From contig OV884013.1 in the NCBI GenBank assembly GCA_930367205.1, positions 119,885,827 through 119,949,826 on the forward strand: a DNA stretch of 64,000 nt, written 5' to 3'. Below the pieces are notes generated by a model that did not search any database, was not told the DNA's origin, and was given only the letters and a program-made list of their open reading frames with translations. Every line of letters starts with the position of its first letter. The stretch's first letter is position 1. This document shows, in pieces, positions 1 through 11,507 of this stretch. Position numbers and translations under genes: made by a program. Source of the stretch: Acanthosoma haemorrhoidale. Lineage: Eukaryota; Arthropoda; Insecta; Hemiptera; Acanthosomatidae.

Positions 1-38
1 AAAGTACGCGTATATATTCGGCAGTGACTTTGGTAATA

Positions 39-807
39 AAGGGTGTCCCAGAATTAACGCTAGATTTAAATTTGCCGCCATTTGTGCAGTAAAGTACTGG
101 CAGCCCTAAAAATAAAAACAATTTGTCAGCTGACAGTTTAGGGTTAGTAAAAATGGAGCGTTACACGATAGAACAACGTGTCTTTATTGTTGAACATTAT
201 CTCAAAAATAATGAAAGATTGGCGGCCGAAGTTCGAAAAATTCATACAAAATATGGTCGGAATAGTGTTTTGACTTCATCGACTCCTTAATTGAAAAATT
301 TAGGGAGGCTGGATCAGTTGGAGACACTAAACACACTAATCGACCAAAAACAAGCCGTTCAAATGTCAATATCGAAGCAGTGCGTGAGAGTGTTGAAAAT
401 CCAGGAACATCAATTCGGCGTCGTAAACACAGTTCTTTGTGCCAAAATTGGATGATATTGGTGTGGCCGATATGTGGTTTCAACAAGATGGTGCCACATG
501 CCGTACAGCCCATGAAACAATTCAAATACTGCATGAGACATTACCAGGTCGTGTACTCTCTCGTTTCAGTGATCATAATTGGCCCCCTGGATCGTGTGAT
601 TTAACACCTTTAGATTTCTTTTTGAGGGGTTATTTGAAGTCAAAGGTTTATGTCAACAAGCCCACATCCACCCGTGCATTAAAAGAGGAAATTCAACCAC
701 ATTTATGTCAAATGGTATTTATAATTCAATAAAAAAAATAACAACAAAAATACTAAAAACTGTGTTTTCTATTTAAATCAAATGTTGCGTTAATTCTGGG
801 ACACCCT
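39..807 (+). mobile_element. mariner-1 copy A (DD41D-type, internally deleted)
   Basis: Both ends carry the inverted terminal sequence GGGTGTCCCAGAATTAACGC (start near 41; complement ending at 807). The transposase reading frame starts at the ATG at 153 (MERYTIEQRVF, helix-turn-helix end) and is broken by frameshifts. Its C-terminal half reads MWFQQDGAT...SCDLTPLDFF. The spacing from the Asp of QQDG to the Asp of PLDFF is 41 intervening residues, which fits the DD41D (rosa/Visitor-like) branch of Tc1/mariner. The region that should hold the first catalytic Asp is missing between 'HSSLC' and 'KLDDI', so this copy cannot encode active transposase. It lies just past the last exon of the host gene. 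The family assignment rests on motif recognition only. Confidence 0.85.
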
Positions 808-878
808 ATATATACAATTAAACATTCGTATACAGATCTGACAAATTATTAAACAATAAACAATAGTAAGTTATCTGT

Positions 879-1122
879 TCATTTGTAGATAAACATGAGA
901 GTGGACAAAGTCAGGCACAGTAGAACAATAAAACTGTTCCAAACGTGACGATGGATTACAGCTGACCCACTGCATATCTTCACGTTGATTTTGCTACAAC
1001 GTGGAGTGTACACTCGAATGCTGGCCAGTGTGTCTGCGATCTTTCTTATGAATATGGCCTCCTCTTTCCTGCACTTGAGCCAACTGGCGTAGTAGACGCA
1101 CTTGAGGAAGCCGTGCTTGGCG
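879..1122 (-). CDS. Last coding exon of a cysteine-rich, probably secreted or GPI-anchored host protein
   Basis: On the minus strand a clean acceptor (tttcccacag) at 1123-1124 opens an exon that runs to a TGA at 879-881. Its first base completes the Cys codon started by the exon at 5326-5464, giving '...LVELCC AKHGFLKCVYYASWLKC...'. It encodes about 80 residues. The Cys-rich part is followed by a hydrophobic tail (SFIVLLCLTLSTLMFIYK) right at the C-terminus, as in GPI-signal or tail-anchored proteins. The overall Cys spacing recalls the DUF19-like cysteine-rich extracellular proteins, but I do not recognise the family with confidence and give no function. Confidence 0.75.
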
Positions 1123-4100
1123 CTGTGGGAAAACAAGTCAACCAGAGATCAAACCATTCATTAATTGTCACTATCCAGTATATATCATATATATATTTAT
1201 ATTGTTGTGATATTAGATATTGTGGAGTTTTTATATAATATTTAATCCAACTTATCAAGAAGGAAAAATAAAAACAATAGAGAGTGGATGAAAAAAACAA
1301 AAGAGAATATAGTTGTTGTTGTGATGATGCGAACACACACATAATTTTTCTCTATCTAGTTATGGGACCGGCCTAGTGTATAGGTGTCTGGGTCTGGTGA
1401 TCAATGGAAAAACATATAGTATAGTTGTTGTTGTATCATAATGAACACACACAAAATTACTCTCTAGTTTTAGCCAGTTATAATTAGTTGTTGTTGTGGT
1501 TCTGAGAGAACCCACTCTAGTTTTGGGATCGGCCTGTGATACATGTTAGCTGTAAATTGTGTGTCAGAAAAACTTTAAAATTTCTTTTGGTTAGTGGTAT
1601 TGAACTTGGCAGAACCAAGAAGAGCCATTGCAACAAAAGAAAAAGAACTGATTTGGTTTGAAAATAATTGATGAGGATAAAAGAAGAAGAAGAAGCAAAA
1701 TTGTTAACAAGTATTTATAAATAATTAATTATAATCTTTTGCCAGAATAAATTTTGTTAGAAGAACCTTAAAAATCAGTTATTAACTAATAAAATAAAAT
1801 TAAAAATAAAATTACGTTATCTTATATTAAAAGAGCGTAAATATTTTTATAATATATATCATATAAGAAGGAAGAACAAGTAATCAATAATAAACTCAAA
1901 ATACAGTGAAATCTATAAAATACATACTAGTTAATCAGAAAATCACTTGCCTACCCGTCTACCAATCAATATATTCCATAAAATATGAACACCAATCTTA
2001 CTTAGCTTTGTATATATTTCTATTTTGTAAACAAGAGAGTGGAAGGAATATTGTATCAAGAAGATCATTTATCACAATAAATTATAAGGGATGACCGTAT
2101 TCAAATCAAGATTTTTTTGCGAACATTCACGTACTAAATTTATATGAATGATATGAAGGATAATGTAAAGGAACAACGAAAAAAAAAATTATTTCGGCCA
2201 CTAAACATCAGCATATCAAAAAAAATATTAAAGAAAAAAATAAATTGAAATCATTTCTTTAATGTTTGTTATGTTCATTAATGATTTATGAGACATATAT
2301 AGGTAGATATTATCAGAAAATGAAATCTAGGTATAGTTTCCGAGCGGTGATTTGAGAAATCTTAAAAATCTGAGAGAACTGGGTATTTTATAGATATGAT
2401 TAACTGTTACTTTCAAACTTCCGTTTATCATCTTCATGACTTAGACAAAATTTTTTGTTGAATAACCTTTGGAATTTTGAGTCAATCAGGACAAATTTAT
2501 TTCGTAATTGACATACAAACTTGCTCATGTCCCTGTGACAAAATATTATCTAGGTTATTTTTCCCTAGTGGAAACAAAATCTTCGAGGTTCAACTTGCAA
2601 ACAGGTAAAAATGAGTTCTGCGTTAAGAATCTAATCAAGCTGAAATATTAAAAAAAGTATATTATAACTTATTTCACCCTAACATTGAGGGAAAAAACCG
2701 TGAGTCCCGCCCCTTTAAAGAATTTCGCTTCTCAATCAAGTCACTTCTCAGAAGCTAATTAAGCTTTCATGTTCTTTAATTTTTTTCCTGGTTTTAGAAG
2801 ATGTTAAAAGGGTAATAAAAAAAAAAAAAAAAATTCAAAGAATTGAACGGAGTGCCAGAGTATCACTACATTTCTTTTTATAGTATTTTTAGTTATTTTT
2901 TTATGTCTCTTTTCAGGGGTTGGCAAAATTTTACAAGTTTTTTATGAAAAGGCCACTCGAAAACTTTTTTGATTAAAAGTTAAAAAATAAAAGTTTTCGC
3001 TCACTTTGTTAAAAAGGTGATTTTCATTGACAGGGGTGGTTATAGCAAATACAAATAATTTTTCTCAAAACTATCCTGGCTAGTATGTAAAATTCATTTA
3101 AAAACTTATGTTTATACATATTTTTCCAAAAAAAAAAAAATATTCAAGTAATGGCAAGGTTGGACATTTTTGGACATATTATGTCAATATAGAAGATTTC
3201 ACCTTCACAGTCTAAGCTCCCGTGTGGGTAGTAACCACACTTGCATTACCCTGTCTTTCCGCTATTTTATAAAATTTTACAATAAAAAAATGTGACAGTT
3301 TTTAAATTTTGCCCATTATAATAGCCAAATTAAAAAAGTATAGATATTTTGTAGTTTTGTATTTTAACTAAATTTCAACCAAACCATATAAAATATAAAT
3401 CTACTCTATCTTGAATACAAAATGAGAGATTGAGAAGAATTTTAACACATAGCTTGAACTCAAGAAAAATTAATTTTGTATGATATATATTCATGGATTT
3501 AAAAAAAAGTGAGGAATAATTAGACACTAACTAATTCACTCTTAACAGATGTTTTTTTTATTTGTTGATAAAAAAACAACTTATTGTCTTTCCCTTCAGA
3601 AAATTATTCACCAATTCATAAAAGGTTTACTCGTCGGTAAAAGCTGAGGTGGTTGTCGGTTTAAAAATGGAAATTCGTCAAGGAGATATGAAATATTCAT
3701 CTTCCTAAAACTCTTTTTATCAAGCTGTTTGGATAAGCCTTATTCTTGCGGAAAAAGTTTTTAGAATTAACTTTTTAAAAAATTTTAATTACTTTACCAT
3801 CATGAGAGAAAACTAATACGGATTTTGCGCTGAGCTTAATTACACGTATATATGAAGCGTGAAAATCCAACTTTAATTACTGTATTCATTGGCACAAAGT
3901 TATCTCATAATTTCGTAGTTTTACTTAAAAAAAAAAAAAAGTAGAAAATGTTTTGTTTATTATGGTTTACATAACAGTACTCGAGACAATCGAACTGCGA
4001 TTCAAACCACGTTATTTCACTTTGAATATCTTTCTTTGTTCAAAAGCGGTGAGAGTTTCGTTTTGGAAAACCAGAACGACTCCAAGGAAACTTATTACAA

Positions 4101-4137
4101 AAGATTTAAATAAATAATATTGTCACTAGTAGTCATT
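1123..4137. other. AT-rich intron sequence without recognisable gene
   Basis: This is part of the last intron of the minus-strand host gene. It has A/T runs and a GAAGAAGAAG tract near 1685. Around 1300-1540 there is a degenerate tandem repetition of pieces such as TAGTTGTTGTTGT with ACACACA and GGGA(C/T)CGGCCT. No coding frame or known repeat was recognised elsewhere in the stretch. Confidence 0.6.
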
Positions 4138-4414
4138 AGTTATATAATAATAAGAATATTGTAATGCTGATAGTAGAAGCTAGTGTATACCTGCCTCGTG
4201 ACTTCATGGAAGTCACTGATATTTTTAAGTAAGCGACCTCATTCTTTCCTAGGCCTAGAGCTTTAGCCTCAGACCCCACTCGTCCCTAGTCATTCCACCC
4301 AGTATGTTGTAACATAACGCTTAGTATTTGTATATACCAGTGTTTTGCTTGTACTTCATAATAAAGCTTTTATTTCTTTTCTTTTAAAATACTCTCCTCT
4401 ACAAAGATTATTAC
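4138..4414 (+). mobile_element. Solo LTR (errantivirus-type ends), plus orientation
   Basis: It starts AGTTATATAAT and ends in ...CTCCTCTACAAAGATTATT, with an AATAAAG polyadenylation signal near 4362 followed by a T-rich stretch. The same sequence occurs at 47877-48176 (reverse orientation, with a target duplication) and at 20091-21115. It contains GTGACTTC-ATG-GAAGTCAC-type dyad sequence, shared with the tandem array at 18319-19321. No internal gag/pol is attached, so it is read as a solo LTR. Its right edge is diverged and approximate. Confidence 0.65.
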
Positions 4415-4427
4415 TAATTTAATAATA

Positions 4428-5117
4428 AAATTCCTTTATTCTGCTAAAATTACAATCTGCCTTGCTAGGCAATAAGTAATTAAGATATACGATCATTCAT
4501 ACCATATTTACATTTCGTCATTCACTCGCTCATTCATTCAGGACATGATTGGAGAAACTGGCCATTGCCAGGACTCCCACTGTCACTTGATTATAGCAGG
4601 TCACGAGGCCACTGCCGTTTCAGTCTCCGAGGAGGATTATAGGGATGAGTGGTGCGGTGCAATGACTGTGCTACAGGATTAGGGTGGTTGGAAAGGCTAC
4701 TGTGGAATTTCATAAACTTGGAAGGGATGAGTTCTAGAATGTAGGGTATATTAAGGTCGTTATGAAGGGTTTTGTTGCTGACATAATAAGGGGCATTTAC
4801 TACTGTTCTCAGGACTTTTGATTGAAAGGATTGGATACGCTTGATGTTCGACTTTTTTGCTGTTCCCCATAGCTCTATTCCGTATGTCCAGATTGGTTTA
4901 AGTATAACTTTGTAGATTAGTAGTTTATTTTCTATTGAGAGATGGGATGTCCTTTGAAGTAGTCTGTATAGTTGTCCAAAGCGTCTGTTTAGTTCTTGTC
5001 TTTTTAGTCTCGTATGTGGGTTCCAGGTCAGTCGTTTATCGAGATGGAAGCCTAAATACCGTACTGTCTCGTATACAGGGAGAGGAATAGAATTAAAATA
5101 AACTAGTGGACAAGACA
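4428..5117 (-). mobile_element. LINE-A copy 1 (jockey-like), 5'-truncated
   Basis: The minus-strand frame 4591-5118 encodes 175 residues of the C-terminal part of a jockey-type reverse transcriptase: 'YLGFHLDKRLTW', then 'LIYKVILKPIWTYGIELWG', then 'SFQSKVLRTVVNAPYYVSN'. A 3' UTR follows, ending in the family hairpin TGCCT/AGGCA, AGATTGTAATTTTAGCA and an A-rich end. Homology to the longest copy (21572-22674) stops at about 5117, so this copy is 5'-truncated. It lies in the intron between host exons at 879 and 5326, antisense to nothing (same strand as the gene). Confidence 0.85.
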
Positions 5118-5325
5118 TTACTAATTAGACGCACGAATAGTTGTGTGGCAATAAATATAGATCAAGCCAAAAAAAAAAATGGATAGGTAGATATATACTG
5201 GAAAGATACATTTACTCCTTGGGATATGCAATGAGCACAAATTAAAAAATATAACTCAAATATGTGCGTTTTCAAAAAATGACAAATCGAGGAAATGGAG
5301 AGGCTACCGTTCACGGTTCACTTAC

Positions 5326-5464
5326 CAGCACAGCTCGACCAGCCTCGACTCATCCGTCGAATTCTTCCGGCCCATCTCCTCTTCGACTAGCGCAATGAAC
5401 CTGCTGGCACAGGAGTCCCAGTCCTTGCTGATGCCCTTGTAGCACTGAGTGTACATCAGGTACT
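5326..5464 (-). CDS. Internal coding exon of the cysteine-rich host protein
   Basis: This 139-nt exon has acceptor 'ttttag' at its upstream edge (5465-5466) and donor GTAAGT at 5320-5325. It reads (G)AG-TAC-CTG..., giving 'EYLMYTQCYKGISKDWDSC', then 'RFIALVEEEMGRKN', then 'SRLVELC'. It starts in phase after the G left by the exon at 6170 and ends TG, completed to Cys by the last exon. GC content and codon use stand out from the AT-rich surroundings. It has three Cys plus a split one. Confidence 0.8.
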
Positions 5465-6084
5465 CTAAAACACAACTCCGCATTTAGCAATATAAAATTA
5501 TACGATACAACTATAACAGTACAATAGGCATTGGATAGAAGGATGTTTAGGAAGCAAGAAGGCGAGTATCAAAGGAGAATCAAACGCTCCTGATGTCTGA
5601 AAACCACTGAAATCTGAGTTATACTCAAAGTACTCAAACTGTTTCTTTTGGTGAATTTCTGGATAATTCGGGCATAAAAAGACCAACGCAACCCAGGAGG
5701 AAAGTCTGACTAAGACTTATTATATATATATATATATATATGTAAGACAACTATTGAAGGTGGGGTGAATAAACTGAAATCAGTTTCTCTGTAGACTAAG
5801 TTAGCAATTTTATCCACTATATATTATATTATAACAATTATTCATATTATTAACTCTCTTACCTGTAAACAAAGAAACGACAATTACAGTTTATAATTAT
5901 CGCTTCTCTATTCACAATATAATTACTACTTTACTTAGTAACCTAGTTACTTAATGTAACCTTTCCCTATCGTCTCACTTTTTAGAATCTTGCTGATAAC
6001 TCTATCTAGTGTTGATCAGTAAAATGGCGCGCGAAGTAGAAGCAGCGTGGCAAATTAAAATTAAAGAGAGTATACTTACTTTAC

Positions 6085-6122
<38 letters not shown>

Positions 6123-6169
6123 GATTTTTAAATGAAACATAATAGCGAAATAATAAAGGAAATGCTGAC
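5465..6169. other. Intron with (TA)n microsatellites
   Basis: This short intron of the minus-strand host gene contains a (TA)n run at about 5720-5741 and a longer one at 6085-6120, the latter about 50 bp inside the intron from the donor of the exon at 6170. No other element was recognised. Confidence 0.7.
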
Positions 6170-6312
6170 CTGCTTGGAATCCCGGATCGTCGCAGAGGAA
6201 GTGGAAGGTGTGCCTGGCCCCGGCCACGTGGCTTTCGAAGATCTTCCGGTCGCTGGGAGACAGGCAGGCCTCGAAGTAGGTGTCCATGCAGCCCATCCCG
6301 GTCTTGAACGCC
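6170..6312 (-). CDS. Internal coding exon of the cysteine-rich host protein
   Basis: This 143-nt exon has acceptor 'tgttttctcag' upstream (6313-6314) and a GTCAGC donor at 6164-6169. The translation is (K)AFKTGMGCMDTYFEAC...PSDRKIFESHVAGARHTFHFLC...PGFQA(E). Its first base completes the Lys codon begun by the exon at 15729, and its last G begins the Glu codon completed by the exon at 5326. It contributes three Cys residues (GC, EAC, FLC). The phase agreement at both ends is the main support. Confidence 0.8.
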
Positions 6313-6810
6313 CTGAGAAAACAACCAAGACAAAGTTCAAACCACGTGGTGGAGTAATGTTTTTTATATAAGTGTCTCAAATCGTAGCCTTTGGCCTTTC
6401 ATTCAATTTTACTCTACCATTTACCCTACACAACTGAAAATCTTGCATTTAGCATTTCATTCTTTGACTCTTCATTTCAGAAACTCTGAGCTAAAAACTC
6501 GAGACATAACTAAGAGCCAGAGTAGAAGTTATATCATAAGATCAATGTTTAAAAGAAATATAACTATGTTTTCTACACAATAAATAATTTTTATAAGTCT
6601 GTGTTTTTTTTAATTTAAAAAAATGTTATCTTTACTGAGTAACATAAATAAAATGGACATAAATCGGACTATGAGTAGAAATAATTTATTAAGGCAAATA
6701 ACTTTATTCATTTTTCGTTTATGTGTATTTAAATGAAAATGAACGACACCAGTTATGAATGAATATAGACAAATTATTTCCACAATTCTATTTTTTTTCT
6801 TTTTAGACAA

Positions 6811-7202
6811 CAGCTTTATTGTGATAAAATTACAATATATAATAAGTAATTGTAATTAATGTTTTCATTCATACAGTATTTACAAACAGCCCAGAGTTCT
6901 CCCAAATCCAAATGGTTGTCAGCTCCCTCGCATGCGAAAGAGGAAGCGGAGTCTTGAGAAGTCCTCCACGCTCCTCCGTCAGCCGCGTCACCGTATAGGG
7001 GCCAGTGGAGGCTGACGAAGAGCGGGAGAGCCACATACGCTCAGGACATGATTGGACTCTCACTGTCACGCATTTATATCAGATCAGTAGGCCACGGCCG
7101 TTTCAGTCTCCAAGGAGGAGATAAGTGGTGCAGTGTAATGACAGTGCTACGGGATTTGGGCGGTTGGATAGGTTACTATGGCATTTCATGAACTTGGAAG
7201 GA
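6811..7202 (-). mobile_element. LINE-A copy 2, 3' fragment
   Basis: This copy holds only the 3' UTR and the end of the reverse transcriptase frame, by direct similarity to the other LINE-A copies ('ACAGCCCAGAG', 'CGCATGCGAAAGAGGAAGCG', 'GGTGGTTGGATAGGTTACTATGG' equivalents). The 3'-terminal hairpin is decayed. It is 5'-truncated in the last part of the reverse transcriptase gene and inserted in the 9.4-kb intron of the host gene. Confidence 0.75.
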
Positions 7203-7584
7203 AAAAATAGTGAAATAGGAAATTTCAGGGTACAGAAAAAAAAAATGCTTTAGGCCTGAATTGAGGGAGAAAGGAGAACACGAGAACACTTCCTTAAGAA
7301 GCCTTAATGTCTTGGACCCTCTTAATGGCTGCTCCTAATGTTTCTTTTTTTCATCTAACCCTCGATAAGTGTCTACAATCACTTGATTAACTATCGATAA
7401 GTTATTTACAAAAAAATAATAGCTAGTGGTTTTGTCTAGCGATATATAGCCTATGTCATTGCTGTTTCCATTCCTTTGCTAAACATCTAAACTGCCGATA
7501 AAACACCAAGCAATAATTTATAAATTTATTGTCACACCTCTATTAACCTATGCATTGCCATCCTGGAGTATGATCTGTACTAGT

Positions 7585-8236
7585 ATTTATAGCAGGTCAC
7601 GAGGCCGCAGCCTTTTCAGTCTCCGAGGAGGATTATAAGGATGAGTGGTGCAGCGCAATGACTGTGCTACAGGATTAGGGTGGTTGGAAAGGCTACTGTG
7701 GAATTTCATGAACTTGAAAGTGATGAGTTCAAAAATGTAAGGTATATTAAGGTCGTTATGAAGGGTTTTGTTACTGACATAATAAGGGGCATTTACTATT
7801 GTTCTCAGGACTTTTGATTGAAAGGATTGGATACGCTTGATGTTCGACTTTTTTGATGTCCCCCATAGCTCTATTCGGTATGTCCAGATTGGCTTAAGTA
7901 TAACTTTGTAGATTAGTAATTTATTTTCTATTGAGAGATGGGATATCCTTCGAAGCAGTCTGCACAGTTGCCCAAAGCGTATTTAGTTCTTGTCTTTTTG
8001 GCCTCGTGTGTGGGTTCCATGTGAGTATTTTGTCGAGATGGAAACCTAAATACAGCGCTAGGGGATTAGGGTAGTTGGATAGGTTACTATACAATTTCAT
8101 GAACTTGGAATGTAAGGTAGATTAAGATTAAGATGTAAGTTGTAAAGGGTTTTGTTGCTGACGTAATAAGGGGCATTTACTATTGTTCTCAGGACTTCTG
8201 ATTGAAAAGATTGGATACGCTTGATGTTCGACTTTT
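7585..8236 (-). mobile_element. LINE-A copy 3, rearranged double fragment
   Basis: Bases 7585-8046 match the end of the LINE-A reverse transcriptase region, but the 3' UTR is absent. At about 8049 the sequence restarts with 'AGGGGATTAGGGTAGTTGG' and repeats part of the same region to 8236. It is thus two overlapping partial copies joined head to tail, either by local duplication or by two insertions. Both are full of stops. Confidence 0.7.
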
Positions 8237-9338
8237 ACCTGTTCGACCCGTACTAGTAGTAACTTCCTTTAACTACCATCTCCCGACTAGATAATACCAC
8301 TAGCATTGACTTTACTGTAACCTACTAAAATAAAGCACTCAAAGATACGTTGAAAATTGTAAATGTAACAAATATAATTTAATAAAACGTGTTGTGCATA
8401 ATGCCTCAATTAGGAAGAATATACACGAAGACACGTATTTTATTTTTAACGGCTACTGAGCATTTTAGTTGTCTTTTTTGTTTCGGGCTTTTCTACATAT
8501 AAATAAGTATGTATTTTATTTAACACAAAATGAAATAAAGAGACTTAATGTATCTCTAAAAAAAACAACCTAAAGCCTCTATGAGAATCTCGGAGGTCGT
8601 TTAAAGCGCCTAATTAATAGTTTTAATAAGCCTAAGCTTTATCACCCCAAGGGACTGTCACCTTTCGCGGCCCTGTTCGGAGTAGGGATGGCCGTGCCCT
8701 TAGCCCTTTGCCAATACTTCATGAGTAAAACCCTTTCTTTCCTTTAAGACTTCATCCGATTCAAATCCCGCAACAATAGATCCCGCTCTTTCTGCCAGCG
8801 ATTCCCTTCCTGCCTGCATTTCCCTTCCTGCCTGCAATTCCCTTCCTACAAATCTGCTTCCTTTTACCGTTATTTTCTTATTAGTGCTGAAATCCTATGC
8901 AACTCCATTCCCTTTCATATTAATCGTTCAAGATCACTCCCATCCAGATTATATTATCAGTAACGTATTTCTCTTTAATTTAATAATTCGTATTGTTTGT
9001 ACGTATCATATCCTTTCTCTGATTCAAGCTACCTTTTATTTTTATCTTTCCACCGGTAATAATCCCTGCATTTTATCTTATCCTCCATCATTACAGTCTT
9101 TAGGTTTACTTTAATATGGGTGTCCATAGCTGTATTTTCCGGAATGTCTTTAAATTTCCTTATACGTTGAACATTTCCTTATTTGAAAAAAAACAACGTC
9201 AATGTGACAACCACTCATCAAGAGGTGAGTACTACAAAAGTTTTCATTGAAGTTTGTGCCACTGAGGATTTAAATTTTTGCAACTTTTTTATTTGTATAT
9301 CGCCACTAGGCTAGGCGAAACCTGATCAGACCCGTCCA
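8237..9338. other. Unassigned intron sequence
   Basis: The sequence is AT-rich with a GC-richer patch around 8640-8720 and CCTTCCTGCCTGCA repetition at 8805-8845. No gene or known repeat was recognised. Confidence 0.5.
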
Positions 9339-9425
9339 CAAAAAAAAAAAAAAATCTGAATAATAGCCAGGAATCGAACACCGAAGTCAGAAAGGCAGAA
9401 GAACTAGCTAACCTAAGACGAGACT
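9339..9425 (-). repeat. Possible tRNA-derived SINE or tRNA relic
   Basis: The minus strand reads a B-box-like GTGTTCGATTCC preceded by 'GCTAGTTCTTCTG' (A-box-like, one base short) and 'CTGACTTCGG', and is followed by a run of T. The order matches tRNA-derived SINE heads, but the T-stem does not pair well, so it is at best a decayed copy. Confidence 0.3.
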
Positions 9426-9990
9426 ACGTACAAAATCATAGATATAGTGTCAATTAACCATCTTAACCATTACTATTAACTTAAACCAATACAAGCTCAA
9501 TCCTAGATCAATCCGATCAATTTTAAGACAACTGACATAGAAGAACACGCAGACAAATAGACAGGCTAATGACATTCGTCCCTTACCTTTGTGAAAGCTT
9601 ACTCCTTGCAATTTATTTATTTCATCCGATACTTTTTGTAAGTATTTTACACATGAAAAACAATATCGTTAAAAAAAAATTAAATTAATCACTTAATACT
9701 GACTAACAATATTCATTTTTGAAGTGCTTAATTTACAATAAAATAATTTTCAGCGTTTACTCAATTCAATCACATTTTAAATATTACACTTTTTGTAACA
9801 TTATAACATGGGTGAAGCGCTGACTTACATATTATTCAGAATGGTACTTTTTTTCGAAAACAGCTACATTAGATTACTTGTGTTTCAACCCAATGGACTA
9901 AGAAGAAAAAAACACTTTTAATAATAATTTTTAAATAATTATGCTTGAAATAATCCTCCTTAACTCCTGCATTATTATGCTACAATAATA
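9426..9990. other. Unassigned intron sequence
   Basis: AT-rich; nothing recognised. Confidence 0.5.
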
Positions 9991-10218
9991 ACTTTCTTAT
10001 GATATAATTACAATCTGCCTCTTTGGGCAGAAGCCTCCCAAATCCACGTGGTTGTCCCCTCCCTCGCATGCGAAAGAGGAAGCGGAGTCTTGAGAAATCC
10101 TCCACGCTCCTCCGTCAGCCGCGTCACCGGATAGGAGCCAGTGGAGGCTGACCAAGAGCGCGAGAGCCACATACGCTCGGGACATGATTGGAGAAACTGA
10201 TCATTGCCTGATTATACT
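9991..10218 (-). mobile_element. LINE-A copy 4, short 3' fragment with internal deletion
   Basis: It begins (plus strand) with the complement of the LINE-A 3' end ('AATTACAATCTGCC'), then jumps to the 'CCCAAATCCACGTGGTTGTC' block, so part of the 3' UTR is deleted. It ends near 'GAGAAACTGATCATTGCC'. No coding part remains. Confidence 0.7.
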
Positions 10219-10887
10219 AGTTAGTTTATTAATGTTAGTTATTTAGTAAAACACTATTTAATATTCTTAGCACAAAAGAAAAAGTAAATTAGCACATAAG
10301 CAGGAAATGCTTCAGTACTGAGTAAATTATTAATGAACCTTCAGCGCAACGAGTAAGCGTGGAACGTAGACAAAACCTTATTGCTCAATTAAAATTCGGT
10401 CGTTTGTTTTAATATTCAACGAAAGCGGAAGTCAGTTCACAAAGCTGTGGAAAATTGCTAACGATTTCCGCTTCTATTCATTGTGCTAATGATAACGAAG
10501 GGAGCTTCACTTTATATTCTAGGTTGAATAAAATTGAATAAATATTTATAAAGATCCGTGACCACAAATACGTTATATAGTATGCAAATGACGTAAAGAA
10601 CAATAACAGACAATAATGACCCTTGTTGTTGTTTGCGTTTAAATGTAATAAACAAAATATGAAGTATCTCGAATGGAATTAGTTTTGTAATAATTAGTCC
10701 TATTTTGTCTTGGGCTTCATCAACTCCATGACTCTACCACCCTTCCCGTAACAATAGCAACAGACTGTACGGAGAACTTGGGTTAAGCCTTTCTTGGAGC
10801 TAAGGTGAGCCCCATCGCCTATCAATTTTAAAAAAGCTTGCATTAAATTAAATAATACATTAAATCAACCCTATAACTCATATACTA
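10219..10887. other. Unassigned intron sequence
   Basis: AT-rich with no coding frame; nothing recognised. Confidence 0.5.
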
Positions 10888-11507
10888 AAGGGTGTCCCAG
10901 AATTAACGCAAGATTTGATTTAAATAGAAAACACAGTTTTTAGTATTTTTGTTATTATTTTTTTATTGAATTATAAAGTAAATAGGACAGGGTTATTTAT
11001 GGAATAACACATCGGGCGAATGGCCTCCACGACTTTGCTGGCACATACGCACTCTTTTGTAGAAGCGTTGAATTTCCTCTTTTAATGCACGGGTGGATGC
11101 GGGCTTGTTGACACACACCTTTGACTTCAAATAACCCCATAAAAAGAAATCTAAAGGTGTTCAATCACACGATCTAAGGGGCCAATTCTGATCACCGAAA
11201 CGAGAGAGTACACGACCTGGAAATGTCTCATGCAGTATTTGAATTGTTTGAATATCTTCACAGTTGATGAAGTTAAAACACTATTCCGACCATATTTTGT
11301 ATGCAATTTTCGAACTGTGGCCGCCAAACTTTCATTATTTTTGAGATAATGTTCAACAATAAAGACACGTTGTTCTATCGTGTAACGCTCCATTTTTAGT
11401 AACCCTAAACTGTCAACTGTCAAATCGTTTTTTTTTTTAGGGTTGCCAGCACTTTACTGCACAAATGGAGGCAAATTCAAATCTTGCGTTAATTCTGGGA
11501 CACCCTT
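10888..11507 (-). mobile_element. mariner-1 copy B, second-step deletion derivative
   Basis: It has inverted termini AAGGGTGTCCCAG...CTGGGACACCCTT and a perfect TA target duplication (10886-10887 and 11508-11509). The transposase frame starts at the ATG at 11393 (minus) with MERYTIEQRVF. After 'LTSSTVK' it jumps into 'KQFKYC', which is the out-of-frame reading of the TIQILHE region, so nearly all of the DDE domain is missing. This is a larger deletion than in copies A, C and D. Confidence 0.85.
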
